Assembly (NCBI GenBank): GCA_030528155.1
Contig: JAUMZL010000001.1
Location: 81,156-145,155 of the forward strand
Direction of reading: 5' to 3'
DNA: 64,000 nucleotides
DNA from: Aerococcus sp.
GTDB taxonomy: Bacteria > Bacillota > Bacilli > Lactobacillales > Aerococcaceae
Made by a program: the position numbers and the translations under genes. The notes below the pieces were generated by a model. That model searched no databases, was not told where the DNA came from, and was given only the letters and a program-made list of their open reading frames with translations. This document shows, piece after piece, positions 38,271 through 46,402 of this stretch (position 1 is the first letter of the stretch; every line of letters begins with the position of its first letter).

Positions 38271-40064
38271 ATGGAAAATAAACATAAATTAGGCATTATT
38301 GGGATTGTTGCTGTCCTCGCCCTTATTTTGGAATTCGGGCTTCATTTGCCTAACTGGTCGTATGGATTGGTGGCTATCAGTGGTTCTTTAATTGCCCTTT
38401 CCATGCTGATTGATATGATTAAAACACTAAAAGAAGGTCGCTACGGAGTGGATATTCTCGCCATTACCGCTATCTTCTCCACCTTGCTCGTTGGTGAATA
38501 CTGGGCAAGTTTGATGATCCTGGTAATGCTGGTGGGCGGCGATACCTTGGAAGATTACGCCTCAAACCGCGCCGGCCGTGAATTACAACGCCTGCTCGAT
38601 CATAACCCGCAGAGCACCACGCGTTTTGAAAACGGCCAGTGGGAAACAATCAGCATTGATGACGTTCAAATTGGCGATCGTTTGCGGATTAAACCGGGTG
38701 AAGTGGTTCCTGTTGATTCTAAAGTCATCAGTGGTGAATCGCTCGTCGACGAATCCTCCCTTACCGGTGAATCCCGTCCCGTAGAAAAAGGCATCGGTGA
38801 CCCATTGCTATCGGGATCCGTTAACGGAGATGTGGTATTAGAAGTCACCGCCCTGAAGTTAGCAGCCGACAGCCAGTATCAAACCTTAGTGCGCTTGGTG
38901 GAAGAATCCGAAGAACGCCCTGCTCACTTTGTTCGTTTGGCTGATCGCTATGCTGTACCATTTACCTTAATTGCTTACTTAATCGGGGGAATCACCTGGT
39001 TTGTCACCAAAGACCCCGTCCGTTTTGCCCAAGTAATGGTGGTTGCTTCGCCCTGCCCATTGATTTTAGCAGCGCCAATTGCCCTCGTTGGTGGGATGAG
39101 CCGCAGTAGCCGCCACGGTATCATCGTCAAGAGCGGTACCACCATTGAAAAGCTCGAAAAAGCCCAGTTAGTGGCCTTTGATAAGACAGGTACCCTCACG
39201 AAAGGGGTATTGGCTGTCGATGACATTCATGTCGCCGTCCCTAACCAAACCGAAGAGAGCCTCATTGCGCTCGCTAGTGGGATCGAACAAGCTTCCGCTC
39301 ATATCCTTGCCCGTTCAATTGTGGATTATGCGGCTAACCAAGCGATTACGCCGGCTGCTATCGCCAATGCGCATGAAGTGGTTGGTGCTGGGGTGGAAGG
39401 GGAATGGCAAAACCATATCATCCGTTGTGGTAAAGCCAGCTTTGCGCATTTCACCAAGCAACAAGATCAAACAGCGATCTACTTGTCACTGGATGAAACG
39501 CCACTCGGTTGGATTTCCTTCCATGACATTGTTCGTCCTGAATCTAGCCAAGTGATTAGCCAATTGAAACACCAAGGCATTCAACAAACTGTTATGTTAA
39601 CCGGCGACAAACAAGCCATCGCGCAAAACATCGCCGATGAAGTGGGAATTGATCGTCTTCAAGCAGAATTATTACCAGAAGAGAAAATTGCGTTTCTTGA
39701 TCAATTAGAAGGCAACTATCGCCCCGCTGTGATGGTCGGCGACGGGGTGAACGATGCGCCTGCCCTAGCACGTGCCGATGTTGGGATTGCTATGGGGGCG
39801 AATGGTGCCACCGCTGCTAGTGACAGTGCGGATGCGGTGATTTTGCGTGATGACCTCTCCTTAGTAAATGACGCTCTCGCCATCGCCAAAGACACTATGT
39901 CTACTGCTAGACAATCGGTGTGGATTGGGATTGCCATCTGTACTGCGCTGATGTTAATTGCAGCAACTGGTGTGATTCCAACATTAATTGGTGCCATGTT
40001 CCAAGAAGTCGTGGACTTAGTCTCCATTCTTTGGTCCCTGCGTGCCTTGGCTGACCGCAAATAA
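38271..40064 (+). CDS. P1B-type heavy-metal ATPase with SPC motif
   Basis: Membrane metal pump, probably efflux. 597 aa, start after GAAAGGAGTTCAAAA. No N-terminal metal-binding domain. TGES at 165-168, membrane motif SPCPL (260-264), phosphorylated Asp304 in DKTGTLTKG, and GDGVNDAPALA. SPC is the P1B-4 type (Co/Zn/Fe; PfeT, PmtA, FrvA, ZosA relatives), and several of those are PerR-controlled, which fits the PerR-like box here. Two oddities: the HP dipeptide reads HI (SAHILARS), and the last helix has FQEVVDL instead of HEGG. Metal therefore unassigned. Confidence 0.9.
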   Translation: MENKHKLGIIGIVAVLALILEFGLHLPNWSYGLVAISGSLIALSMLIDMIKTLKEGRYGVDILAITAIFSTLLVGEYWASLMILVMLVGGDTLEDYASNRAGRELQRLLDHNPQSTTRFENGQWETISIDDVQIGDRLRIKPGEVVPVDSKVISGESLVDESSLTGESRPVEKGIGDPLLSGSVNGDVVLEVTALKLAADSQYQTLVRLVEESEERPAHFVRLADRYAVPFTLIAYLIGGITWFVTKDPVRFAQVMVVASPCPLILAAPIALVGGMSRSSRHGIIVKSGTTIEKLEKAQLVAFDKTGTLTKGVLAVDDIHVAVPNQTEESLIALASGIEQASAHILARSIVDYAANQAITPAAIANAHEVVGAGVEGEWQNHIIRCGKASFAHFTKQQDQTAIYLSLDETPLGWISFHDIVRPESSQVISQLKHQGIQQTVMLTGDKQAIAQNIADEVGIDRLQAELLPEEKIAFLDQLEGNYRPAVMVGDGVNDAPALARADVGIAMGANGATAASDSADAVILRDDLSLVNDALAIAKDTMSTARQSVWIGIAICTALMLIAATGVIPTLIGAMFQEVVDLVSILWSLRALADRK

Positions 40065-40087
40065 TAGCAATGATTCCAAATATAATC

Positions 40088-40139
40088 AAAACACCCTTCA
40101 TGCTCATACCAATAACAGGTGTGGGTGTGAAGGGTGTTT
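40088..40139. terminator. Bidirectional terminator between the metal ATPase and the RNase H-like gene
   Basis: AAACACCCTTCA ... TGAAGGGTGTTT, serving both converging genes. Confidence 0.85.
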
Positions 40140-40165
40140 AACTACTTTTATAAAGATTAAACTTA

Positions 40166-40582
40166 CTATGAGTGCTGTTTACGCGCTAAGGCAAGTGCTT
40201 GTTTGGCCAATTGATCAGCACCATGATTTGCTTTTTCAGGTATCCACTCCACTTGAAGATAAGGAAAAAGGACAAGCAATTCTTGACAAGCATGGTAAAC
40301 CGAAGCGTAAGGCTCATGGGGGTGGTAATCTTTTTGAATGGTATCATAAACAATGCGACTATCCGTATAAATAGTCACCCATTCTGATTGTTTTTGGCAA
40401 CTAGTGAGTTCCTGCAAAGCAAGATACAAGCCACAGAATTCGGCTAAATGATTATCCATGGGCTGCGCGAGTGGGAATTTCAAAGGACGCTGTTGGCCAT
40501 TTTCCACCCATAATATGCCACAGCCCGCTATGCCAATCGTTGGCTTACCTTTGACAGCCGCATCAATATAGAGACGAATCAT
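40166..40582 (-). CDS. RNase HI-like protein (YpdQ/RnhA type)
   Basis: Predicted RNA-DNA hybrid nuclease. 138 aa from the ATG at 40582 (site AGGGGAAT), overlapping neither ribosome site nor family start if extended to 40597. Acidic residues fit the RNase H fold: D in RLYIDAAVKG, E in HLAEFCGLYLAL, D in IYTDSRIVYDTI and D in NHGADQLAKQAL. The first ~10 residues lack the usual basic hybrid-binding domain. Immediately downstream of the 322-aa gene, with stop and start 8 bp apart. Confidence 0.85.
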   Translation of the reverse strand: MIRLYIDAAVKGKPTIGIAGCGILWVENGQQRPLKFPLAQPMDNHLAEFCGLYLALQELTSCQKQSEWVTIYTDSRIVYDTIQKDYHPHEPYASVYHACQELLVLFPYLQVEWIPEKANHGADQLAKQALALARKQHS

Positions 40583-40590
40583 ATATTCCC

Positions 40591-41559
40591 CTACCAATCC
40601 AAAAAGTCCGGTTGTTGATCATCGAGTGGAGGTAATTCTTGATTGATTTGTCGCTCGATCGTCAATAATTCGCGCGTTTTGGGGTTTTGGTCGTTCAATA
40701 ACGTCCAAGCCCCATCCTCTCCTACCGCAATTAAGCGATTCAAAAACACCACCACTTCTTCTGGAGCAAAGTCATCCGCATCCAAAAAAGGAAACATAAA
40801 TGAGCAGAATAATACCCACTCACTCACCAATGCTTGCTCCGTGAAAGGATCACTATTGGCCAGCTCCTCAATATAGTCGCGCCCTGCCTGGAAATAAGGG
40901 GTATCATCCAAAGATACCAGGTCCCGCAGATGAAACACCTGTCTGTTGCCTCGGTAATCACTCAATGTCACTGCCTCATCATCTGCCCCTACACCCATGA
41001 AAAGGTGCAGCAAATCGCAACGCATAATGCGCCCAATGCGTTCATTACCAAGCACTTGCTTCAGTAGTGGTGCTTGCTCCATTCTCGGAAGTTCGTGTAG
41101 TGCTTGAATAAAGGAAAGCTGTTCTTTAGGGGTAGCGCGATCAATCCGAGGAGCTAGGTGGTGCAGTCGTTCTACCAAAGCCTCAAGTTGCTCAGTTAGT
41201 TTGAGGTCTTGATTCATCAGCACCTTCATTATTTCTTCAGGAAGAATGGGCTTCACGGGACGATTTACTTCCATATCAATGGGTAACGTCTCATCAAAAC
41301 GTTCGATCAGGGTTAATACCCGCTCGACATCTTCTGTTGTATAAAGAATTTCATCAACTAAATGCCTGGCTTCTGAATGCAGTTTTCGCTCTAGAAATTC
41401 TTCAATTACGGCATCTTGAAACTCAACAAGTGGTTGAATATGGTGACGTGCCACCTCAAATAAGGCCACTGCTTCATTGATATCTCCTGCTTGATAGCGA
41501 CTGACCGCTTGACGCAGTTCCCGATAGTTATCTGCGGGAAAAGTAATAATTTCACCCAT
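40591..41559 (-). CDS. Hypothetical helical-repeat protein
   Basis: Function not recognised. 322 aa from the second of two adjacent ATGs (41559), which suits the AAGGAGG spacing. Almost entirely helical by residue pattern. The first ~60 residues (YQAGDINEAVALFEVA) look TPR-like, and the middle is rich in Leu and acidic residues. No catalytic motif, signal peptide or membrane segment. Linked to the RNase H-like gene downstream, so probably co-transcribed. Confidence 0.75.
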   Translation of the reverse strand: MGEIITFPADNYRELRQAVSRYQAGDINEAVALFEVARHHIQPLVEFQDAVIEEFLERKLHSEARHLVDEILYTTEDVERVLTLIERFDETLPIDMEVNRPVKPILPEEIMKVLMNQDLKLTEQLEALVERLHHLAPRIDRATPKEQLSFIQALHELPRMEQAPLLKQVLGNERIGRIMRCDLLHLFMGVGADDEAVTLSDYRGNRQVFHLRDLVSLDDTPYFQAGRDYIEELANSDPFTEQALVSEWVLFCSFMFPFLDADDFAPEEVVVFLNRLIAVGEDGAWTLLNDQNPKTRELLTIERQINQELPPLDDQQPDFLDW

Positions 41560-41730
41560 CATTTTCCTCCTTTCTCTATCAGATGAAGGCTACCTATTTA
41601 TTGTTATAGGCCCTACTTTCATTTATCGTGAGGTTTATTTCAAATCATTAGCTGTCTTTCTCTAAATGAGCAGAAGCCACGCACAATCATGCCTGGCTTC
41701 TGCTTCTTATTTTTATTCTCATCAGCTGAC

Positions 41731-41958
41731 TTATTTTTGACTGTCGACGTAATTCACTAAGTCGCGAACGGTCACAATGGACGTTTCGTCTTCATCAATA
41801 GTCACACCAAATTCATCTTCAATATCATTAATGATTTGGAACAAGTCGAGGCTATCAGCATCCAAATCTTCAAGAAGATTGGTATCTTCGGTGATGCTGG
41901 TTAATTCCATATCTAATTGTTCACTAATCATCGCTTGAATTTTTTCAAATGTAGACAT
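41731..41958 (-). CDS. acpP: Acyl carrier protein, solitary
   Basis: 75 aa from the ATG at 41958 (GGAGGATTAGC). The 4'-phosphopantetheine site is Ser36 in DLDADSLDL. Acidic and helical, as expected for fatty-acid-type carriers. It is not next to plsX, fabD or fabG, and stands as a single gene. It may therefore be a second carrier, although a relocated primary acpP cannot be excluded. A hairpin AGCAGAAGCCA / TGGCTTCTGCT (41665-41706) follows. Confidence 0.93.
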   Translation of the reverse strand: MSTFEKIQAMISEQLDMELTSITEDTNLLEDLDADSLDLFQIINDIEDEFGVTIDEDETSIVTVRDLVNYVDSQK

Positions 41959-42062
41959 GCTAATCCTCCTGTCTTTCACTGTGTCGCTATTTTAGCACAT
42001 CCTGATAAAGGAAAGAAAGTTTACTTGCTTTAAATGATTATTAAGGAAATAAAATTCCATAG

Positions 42063-42085
42063 AAAAAGTCGGCAGCTCTGCCGAC
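42063..42085 (-). terminator. Terminator after the DUF2187 gene
   Basis: Minus strand GTCGGCAG / CTGCCGAC with a 2-nt loop, then TTTTT. Confidence 0.85.
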
Positions 42086-42131
42086 CTCTATAGCAAAAAA
42101 CAATACTTTTATTCACTGTCTAATGACAACC

Positions 42132-42500
42132 CTATGCCTGCTTAGCTGCGATCTGAACAAATTCCTGGATATCCTTGAAATTGACCACCGTGCGTTCATC
42201 TAAAACGTCACTCATTGCTCGATCCGAATAGTTCCAGTAGATCCAAACAACAGCGGAATTATTTAACAGCTTCTCAATTCGTCCAACAATAGTGTAACGG
42301 CGGAATTGAAACCTCACCTCATCACCAATATCCGGTCGCACCGATTCTTTTACACGTTTGATCACTGTCACCGCCTCATCATAAGGTACATCCAAGAGGG
42401 TCGCAATGCGTGACTTGCTCGTGCCACGGCGCAACTCACTCTCTACTAACGCTTGTGTTTTAGCGGTCAACTTTACCTTGGATTTACTCTGATTATTCAC
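42132..42500 (-). CDS. DUF2187-type protein with N-terminal helix-turn-helix-like segment
   Basis: 122 aa, GTG start at 42500 after AAAGGTGATC. The first half (TQALVESELRRGTSKSRIATLLDVPYDEAVTVIKRV) looks like a helix-turn-helix. The second half, GDEVRFQFRRYTIVGRIEKL, is a small beta-barrel of DUF2187 type. The combination suggests a nucleic-acid-binding role, but no function is established. It stands alone with its own terminator. Confidence 0.65.
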   Translation of the reverse strand: MNNQSKSKVKLTAKTQALVESELRRGTSKSRIATLLDVPYDEAVTVIKRVKESVRPDIGDEVRFQFRRYTIVGRIEKLLNNSAVVWIYWNYSDRAMSDVLDERTVVNFKDIQEFVQIAAKQA

Positions 42501-42640
42501 ACGATCACCTTTATTTCTAAATCCAATGCCAACTGCCCCTAGTATACCATAGATTTTGTTTAAAATCCATTTTACCTATTGACAAAATATAGATTAAGAG
42601 GTAATGCGTACGTTTAATAAAGGCAGATAACCGATCTAAC

Positions 42641-43906
42641 CTACTGTTTTTTCTTCAGTCGTACCATTACCTTTAAGAATGGGTACCAAATAACGGCAAC
42701 AATGGCCATATCAATTAATTGTAGCAAGCCCCCCAGCCATGAGTTAGTAGCTAAAAAGCCACTGATAATCACCGGTACTGTCCATGGCACCTGCACACCT
42801 GTTGGTAATGGGAAAATCCCAAGAGTCATGACTACATAATTAAAGGTCGTTACAATAATTGGCGTCACAATCCATGGTATGGCAGCAATTGGGTTCAAAA
42901 CAATAGGTAATCCAAAGATGACTGGTTCATTCACATTAAAAATTCCTGGACCTACCGCAATCCGACCAATTTCTCGCATCTGTTTGCTCTTCATAACAAA
43001 AGCCATCAGAATCACAACAATTAATGTCATTCCTGTTCCACCTAATCCCACAGTGAAAGTCTCCATAAAAGCTTTAGAAATGACATGTGGAAGAGCTTTA
43101 TTGGCTTGATACGCTGCTAAATTCTCTAGCATTAAAGGCATCCAGATACCATCCATCACAGAGTTAATGATCGTCTGTCCATGTAAACCAAAGAACCAAA
43201 AAATTTGGATAAAGAAGATAGCTATTAGCGTGGCCGGTAGACTGCTACCTAATCCTGTCAATGGCTGTTGAATCGTATGATAGATAAATTCATTCACTGT
43301 CACATGCAACCCAGTTGTAAAAATAGCATTGATAATGACAAAGATGGCTAATGTAACAAACACAGGAATCAGTGAAGCGAAGGACTTAGCTACCCCTTCT
43401 GGCACACTTTCAGGCATATGAATTTGCCAACCTTGGTTCGTCACCCAACAGTAAATTTTCGCTGATAGAAAGGCACTAATGAGGCCAACAAACATGCCCT
43501 CTGCTCCTAAATTCGATACACTGAGCACACCTTCTACGGCTTCGCCACTCGGTGCTGTGGTGAGAAAGGGTTGTAAGATCAAGAAAGAGGCTAAGGAGAT
43601 GGCTCCACCAAATACCGCCTCAACCTGTTCGTTTTTAGCTAGATAGTAGCCAATCCCAAAAGTAACGAAGAGCGTCATGATACTCATCGTCCCACTCACC
43701 CCGTTACCTAAAAGCGTACTGAAGAGCGCTTTGGTTTCAGCGGGGAAGAAAGGCAGATTAATGATAACGGTAACGATAGAGCCAAACATTGTAAATGGCA
43801 AAGCCAACATAAAAGCATCACGTAAAATCGTTAAATATTTATTCTCAGCAAGTTTACTAGCTAATGGTAATAATCGGTCAGTTAAACGATCCATAATGTC
43901 CTGCAT
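42641..43906 (-). CDS. PTS IIC component, cellobiose/beta-glucoside (CelB-like)
   Basis: 421 aa, about 10 helices. Forms the sugar channel of a lactose-family PTS permease. Begins MQDIMDRLTDRLLPLASKLAENKYLTILRDAF, a standard IIC start. A conserved PFLTTAPSGEAVEGV region and GPGIFNVNEPVIFGLP (NEPVIFG motif) are visible. No IIA or IIB domain is fused or adjacent, so these must come from elsewhere. It lies 12 bp after the 6-phospho-beta-glucosidase gene. Substrate: a beta-glucoside such as cellobiose. Confidence 0.9.
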   Translation of the reverse strand: MQDIMDRLTDRLLPLASKLAENKYLTILRDAFMLALPFTMFGSIVTVIINLPFFPAETKALFSTLLGNGVSGTMSIMTLFVTFGIGYYLAKNEQVEAVFGGAISLASFLILQPFLTTAPSGEAVEGVLSVSNLGAEGMFVGLISAFLSAKIYCWVTNQGWQIHMPESVPEGVAKSFASLIPVFVTLAIFVIINAIFTTGLHVTVNEFIYHTIQQPLTGLGSSLPATLIAIFFIQIFWFFGLHGQTIINSVMDGIWMPLMLENLAAYQANKALPHVISKAFMETFTVGLGGTGMTLIVVILMAFVMKSKQMREIGRIAVGPGIFNVNEPVIFGLPIVLNPIAAIPWIVTPIIVTTFNYVVMTLGIFPLPTGVQVPWTVPVIISGFLATNSWLGGLLQLIDMAIVAVIWYPFLKVMVRLKKKQ

Positions 43907-43918
43907 TTTGATTCTCTC

Positions 43919-45310
43919 CTATTCTTCTGAAAATCCATTTTGCTTACTCAACTGTCTGAACCAGTGTCCTGACTTCTTAACGGTTCGTTGACCTGTTGCC
44001 AAATCTAAACGAACTAACCCATAGCGATTCTTATAAGCATTGGTCCATGACCAACAATCGATAAAAGTCCAGAGCATATAACCATGGCAATTTGCCCCCG
44101 CTTCTATTCCTCGATGTAGCATTTTCAAATGATCTTTTATGAAAGCAATACGATAATCATCTTGAATCACTCCGCCCTGAATAAAACGTTCTTCCCCTTC
44201 AACCCCCATACCGTTTTCAGCTACAAACCAATCGATATTATGATAATGATCGCGAATATTAATTGCGATATCGTAAAGGGCCTGTGGATAGATTTCCCAG
44301 CCACGATAAGGATTCATAACGGCTTTTGGCCAATGATAGAGGTCGTAGTAAACATTTGGCGTCCAAACGTCGCACTTGGAGCGACTGTTTTTTGGTGCTT
44401 GGACACGCAAGGGCTGATAATAATTGACTCCTAAAAAATCAACGGTATTTTGTGCAATCTCTTCTAGTTCGCTCGCGGTCGTCGCTGGTAATAAGTCCTC
44501 TTGGCGTAACGTCTCCACCAACTCATCGGGATAATGTCCTAACACAGAAGGATCTAAAAAGCATCGCGATTGAAAGAGATTGGCGTAATAAGCAGCTTTG
44601 CGATCCGCTGCACTGTCACTCCTGGGATAGGCAGGTGTTAAATTTAAAATAATCCCGATCTTTCCTGGCAGTCCTTTTTGATGATAGACCTGAATAGCAC
44701 GGGCGCTAGCTAATTGGACATGATATCCCACCAACACGGCCTCTCTTGGTGCGATAACACCCGGCAGATGATCCTGGCCTAAATAACCTAATTCGATGGG
44801 AACAATTGGTTCATTGAAGGTCGCCCAGTCATCAACCAAATCACCAAAATTATTGAAACAAGCGGTGGCATAGTTAACATAATCATCGACAATTTGCTTG
44901 TTCACCCATCCTCCTTCTTCTTGCAAGGCATAAGGTAAATCAAAATGATATAGATTCACAATCAAGTGCAACCCTTCTGCTTTAATGCGGGTAAAGACGT
45001 CACGATAAAAAGCAATCCCCTTTTCGTTAATCATTCCCCGACCCAGCGGAAAAAGACGTGACCATTGGATCGACGTCCGAAAAGCAGTCTGACCAGTTGC
45101 TTTCAGCAAGGCAATATCCTCTTGATAGTGCGTATAGAATCCCGAAGCTTCCGTTGGTCCAACGTTATTGAAAAAACGTTCTGGTTCTTCTTTGAACCAA
45201 TGATCCCAAAGGTTGTCCCCTTTACCATCTGTTTTTGTTCGTCCTTCTGATTGTGGAGCGGAAGTCGCGCTCCCCCAGAAAAAATGCTTAGGAAACGTAT
45301 ATGTTTTCAT
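43919..45310 (-). CDS. bglA: GH1 6-phospho-beta-glucosidase
   Basis: Hydrolyses beta-glucoside 6-phosphates delivered by the PTS. 463 aa, start after AAGGAGGAACAG. FFWGSATSAPQSEG N-terminal signature, TFNEP acid/base Glu167, and nucleophile in FVAENGMG near 365. The pairing with a PTS IIC supports a phosphorylated substrate. First gene of the operon, divergent from a GntR regulator. Confidence 0.94.
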   Translation of the reverse strand: MKTYTFPKHFFWGSATSAPQSEGRTKTDGKGDNLWDHWFKEEPERFFNNVGPTEASGFYTHYQEDIALLKATGQTAFRTSIQWSRLFPLGRGMINEKGIAFYRDVFTRIKAEGLHLIVNLYHFDLPYALQEEGGWVNKQIVDDYVNYATACFNNFGDLVDDWATFNEPIVPIELGYLGQDHLPGVIAPREAVLVGYHVQLASARAIQVYHQKGLPGKIGIILNLTPAYPRSDSAADRKAAYYANLFQSRCFLDPSVLGHYPDELVETLRQEDLLPATTASELEEIAQNTVDFLGVNYYQPLRVQAPKNSRSKCDVWTPNVYYDLYHWPKAVMNPYRGWEIYPQALYDIAINIRDHYHNIDWFVAENGMGVEGEERFIQGGVIQDDYRIAFIKDHLKMLHRGIEAGANCHGYMLWTFIDCWSWTNAYKNRYGLVRLDLATGQRTVKKSGHWFRQLSKQNGFSEE

Positions 45311-45341
45311 TCTGTTCCTCCTTATGTTCTAATTCATTTTC

Positions 45342-45355
45342 CGTTACCGCTTACA
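45342..45355 (-). promoter_or_regulatory. cre-like site in the bgl leader
   Basis: Minus-strand TGTAAGCGGTAACG, one mismatch (last base) from TGWNANCGNTNWCA, about 32 bp upstream of bglA. Confidence 0.5.
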
Positions 45356-45388
45356 ATCATGTTATCATCTCGGTTTGTTTGGTGCTAA

Positions 45389-45416
45389 ACTATGTAAAGG
45401 AAATAGTTAACATAGT
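45389..45416. promoter_or_regulatory. Candidate GntR operator between bglA and its regulator
   Basis: Inverted arms ACTATGT (45389-45395) and ACATAGT (45410-45416). A nested pair AACTAT / ATAGTT (45388-45393 and 45402-45407) also exists. Confidence 0.45.
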
Positions 45417-45464
45417 CAGATAAATTACTAATGAAATGATTGACTAACGAAAGGACTTCAATCG

Positions 45465-46175
45465 ATGTTACGAAGAAGCGATGCTATTGCTAATGATTTA
45501 CGTGCAAAGATTTTTTCTGGTATCTACACGGATCAACTGCCTACCCAAAATGAACTCGCTGGATTGTACAACACTAGTCGCATTACCATTACTAAAGCTA
45601 TTGCACAACTGCGCGCAGAGGAACTCATCATTACCAACAAAGGGGGCGGTTCTTTTGTGCGCAATACGGCTAAGGAACAGCAACTACTTGACAGTCCTAT
45701 TAATATTTACGATGGTGGTTTCCAACATTTTCAAGCATTTGGCACAGTCACCAGCTTGATTATTTCATTCAGTACTCGCTTGCCAGAAGAACGAGAACAA
45801 CAGTTGCTCCAATTAGGTGATGATATGCCGGTTTACGATATTATTCGCTTGCGTGCCATTGATAATCAGCCCGTTATCTTAGAATATACAATCATGCCTG
45901 TCAGTCGTGTCCCTCATCTCACAGAAGAAATTTTAAAGACATCCATTTATAGCTATATCACTGACACTCTACAGCAACAAATTGGTGCCGCATATCGACG
46001 CATTCGGGCCGATAAAAGCGATGCTTATGACCAAAAATATCTCAATTGCCAAATAAATGATCCTATTCTTGAAGTTGAACAGGTCGTACGTTTTGCTAAT
46101 ACGGAAGCACCATTTGAATATTCACAAACACGTCATCGCTATGACTTGGGAGAAGTGACCTATATCAGCCATTAG
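45465..46175 (+). CDS. GntR-family regulator with UTRA domain
   Basis: 236 aa, start after AAAGGAC. The winged helix (residues about 5-70: DQLPTQNELAGLYNTSRITITKAIAQL) precedes a UTRA-type ligand domain to the end (RLRAIDNQPVILEYTIMPVSRVP). Divergent from the bglA-IIC operon, the classic setting for a BglR-type repressor sensing a phosphorylated beta-glucoside. Intergenic inverted arms fit an operator. Closed by a strong terminator. Confidence 0.9.
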   Translation: MLRRSDAIANDLRAKIFSGIYTDQLPTQNELAGLYNTSRITITKAIAQLRAEELIITNKGGGSFVRNTAKEQQLLDSPINIYDGGFQHFQAFGTVTSLIISFSTRLPEEREQQLLQLGDDMPVYDIIRLRAIDNQPVILEYTIMPVSRVPHLTEEILKTSIYSYITDTLQQQIGAAYRRIRADKSDAYDQKYLNCQINDPILEVEQVVRFANTEAPFEYSQTRHRYDLGEVTYISH

Positions 46176-46182
46176 ACAGCAA

Positions 46183-46239
46183 AAGAGCAGTGATTCCTTC
46201 GCAACTGTTTTTTGTTGCGAAGGAACCACTGCTCTCATT
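46183..46239 (+). terminator. Terminator after the GntR gene
   Basis: GAGCAGTG.TTCCTTCGCAAC ... GTTGCGAAGGAA.CACTGCTC with one bulged base pair. The plus-strand T run is modest, and the stem is long. Confidence 0.75.
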
Positions 46240-46402
46240 GGGCAGAGGGTAGAAATTAATGCCTAAAAAGCTCTGATTACCATTGCTACTATAAAAGTCA
46301 TCCCCCCTTAATGATGGCTTCATGATAGCCGTGCCCCGAGCGCGCTACTGTCATCTAAAAGTGCTAGCTAACCTCACAACCAAACGCCTTTTTGTCTCCC
46401 TT

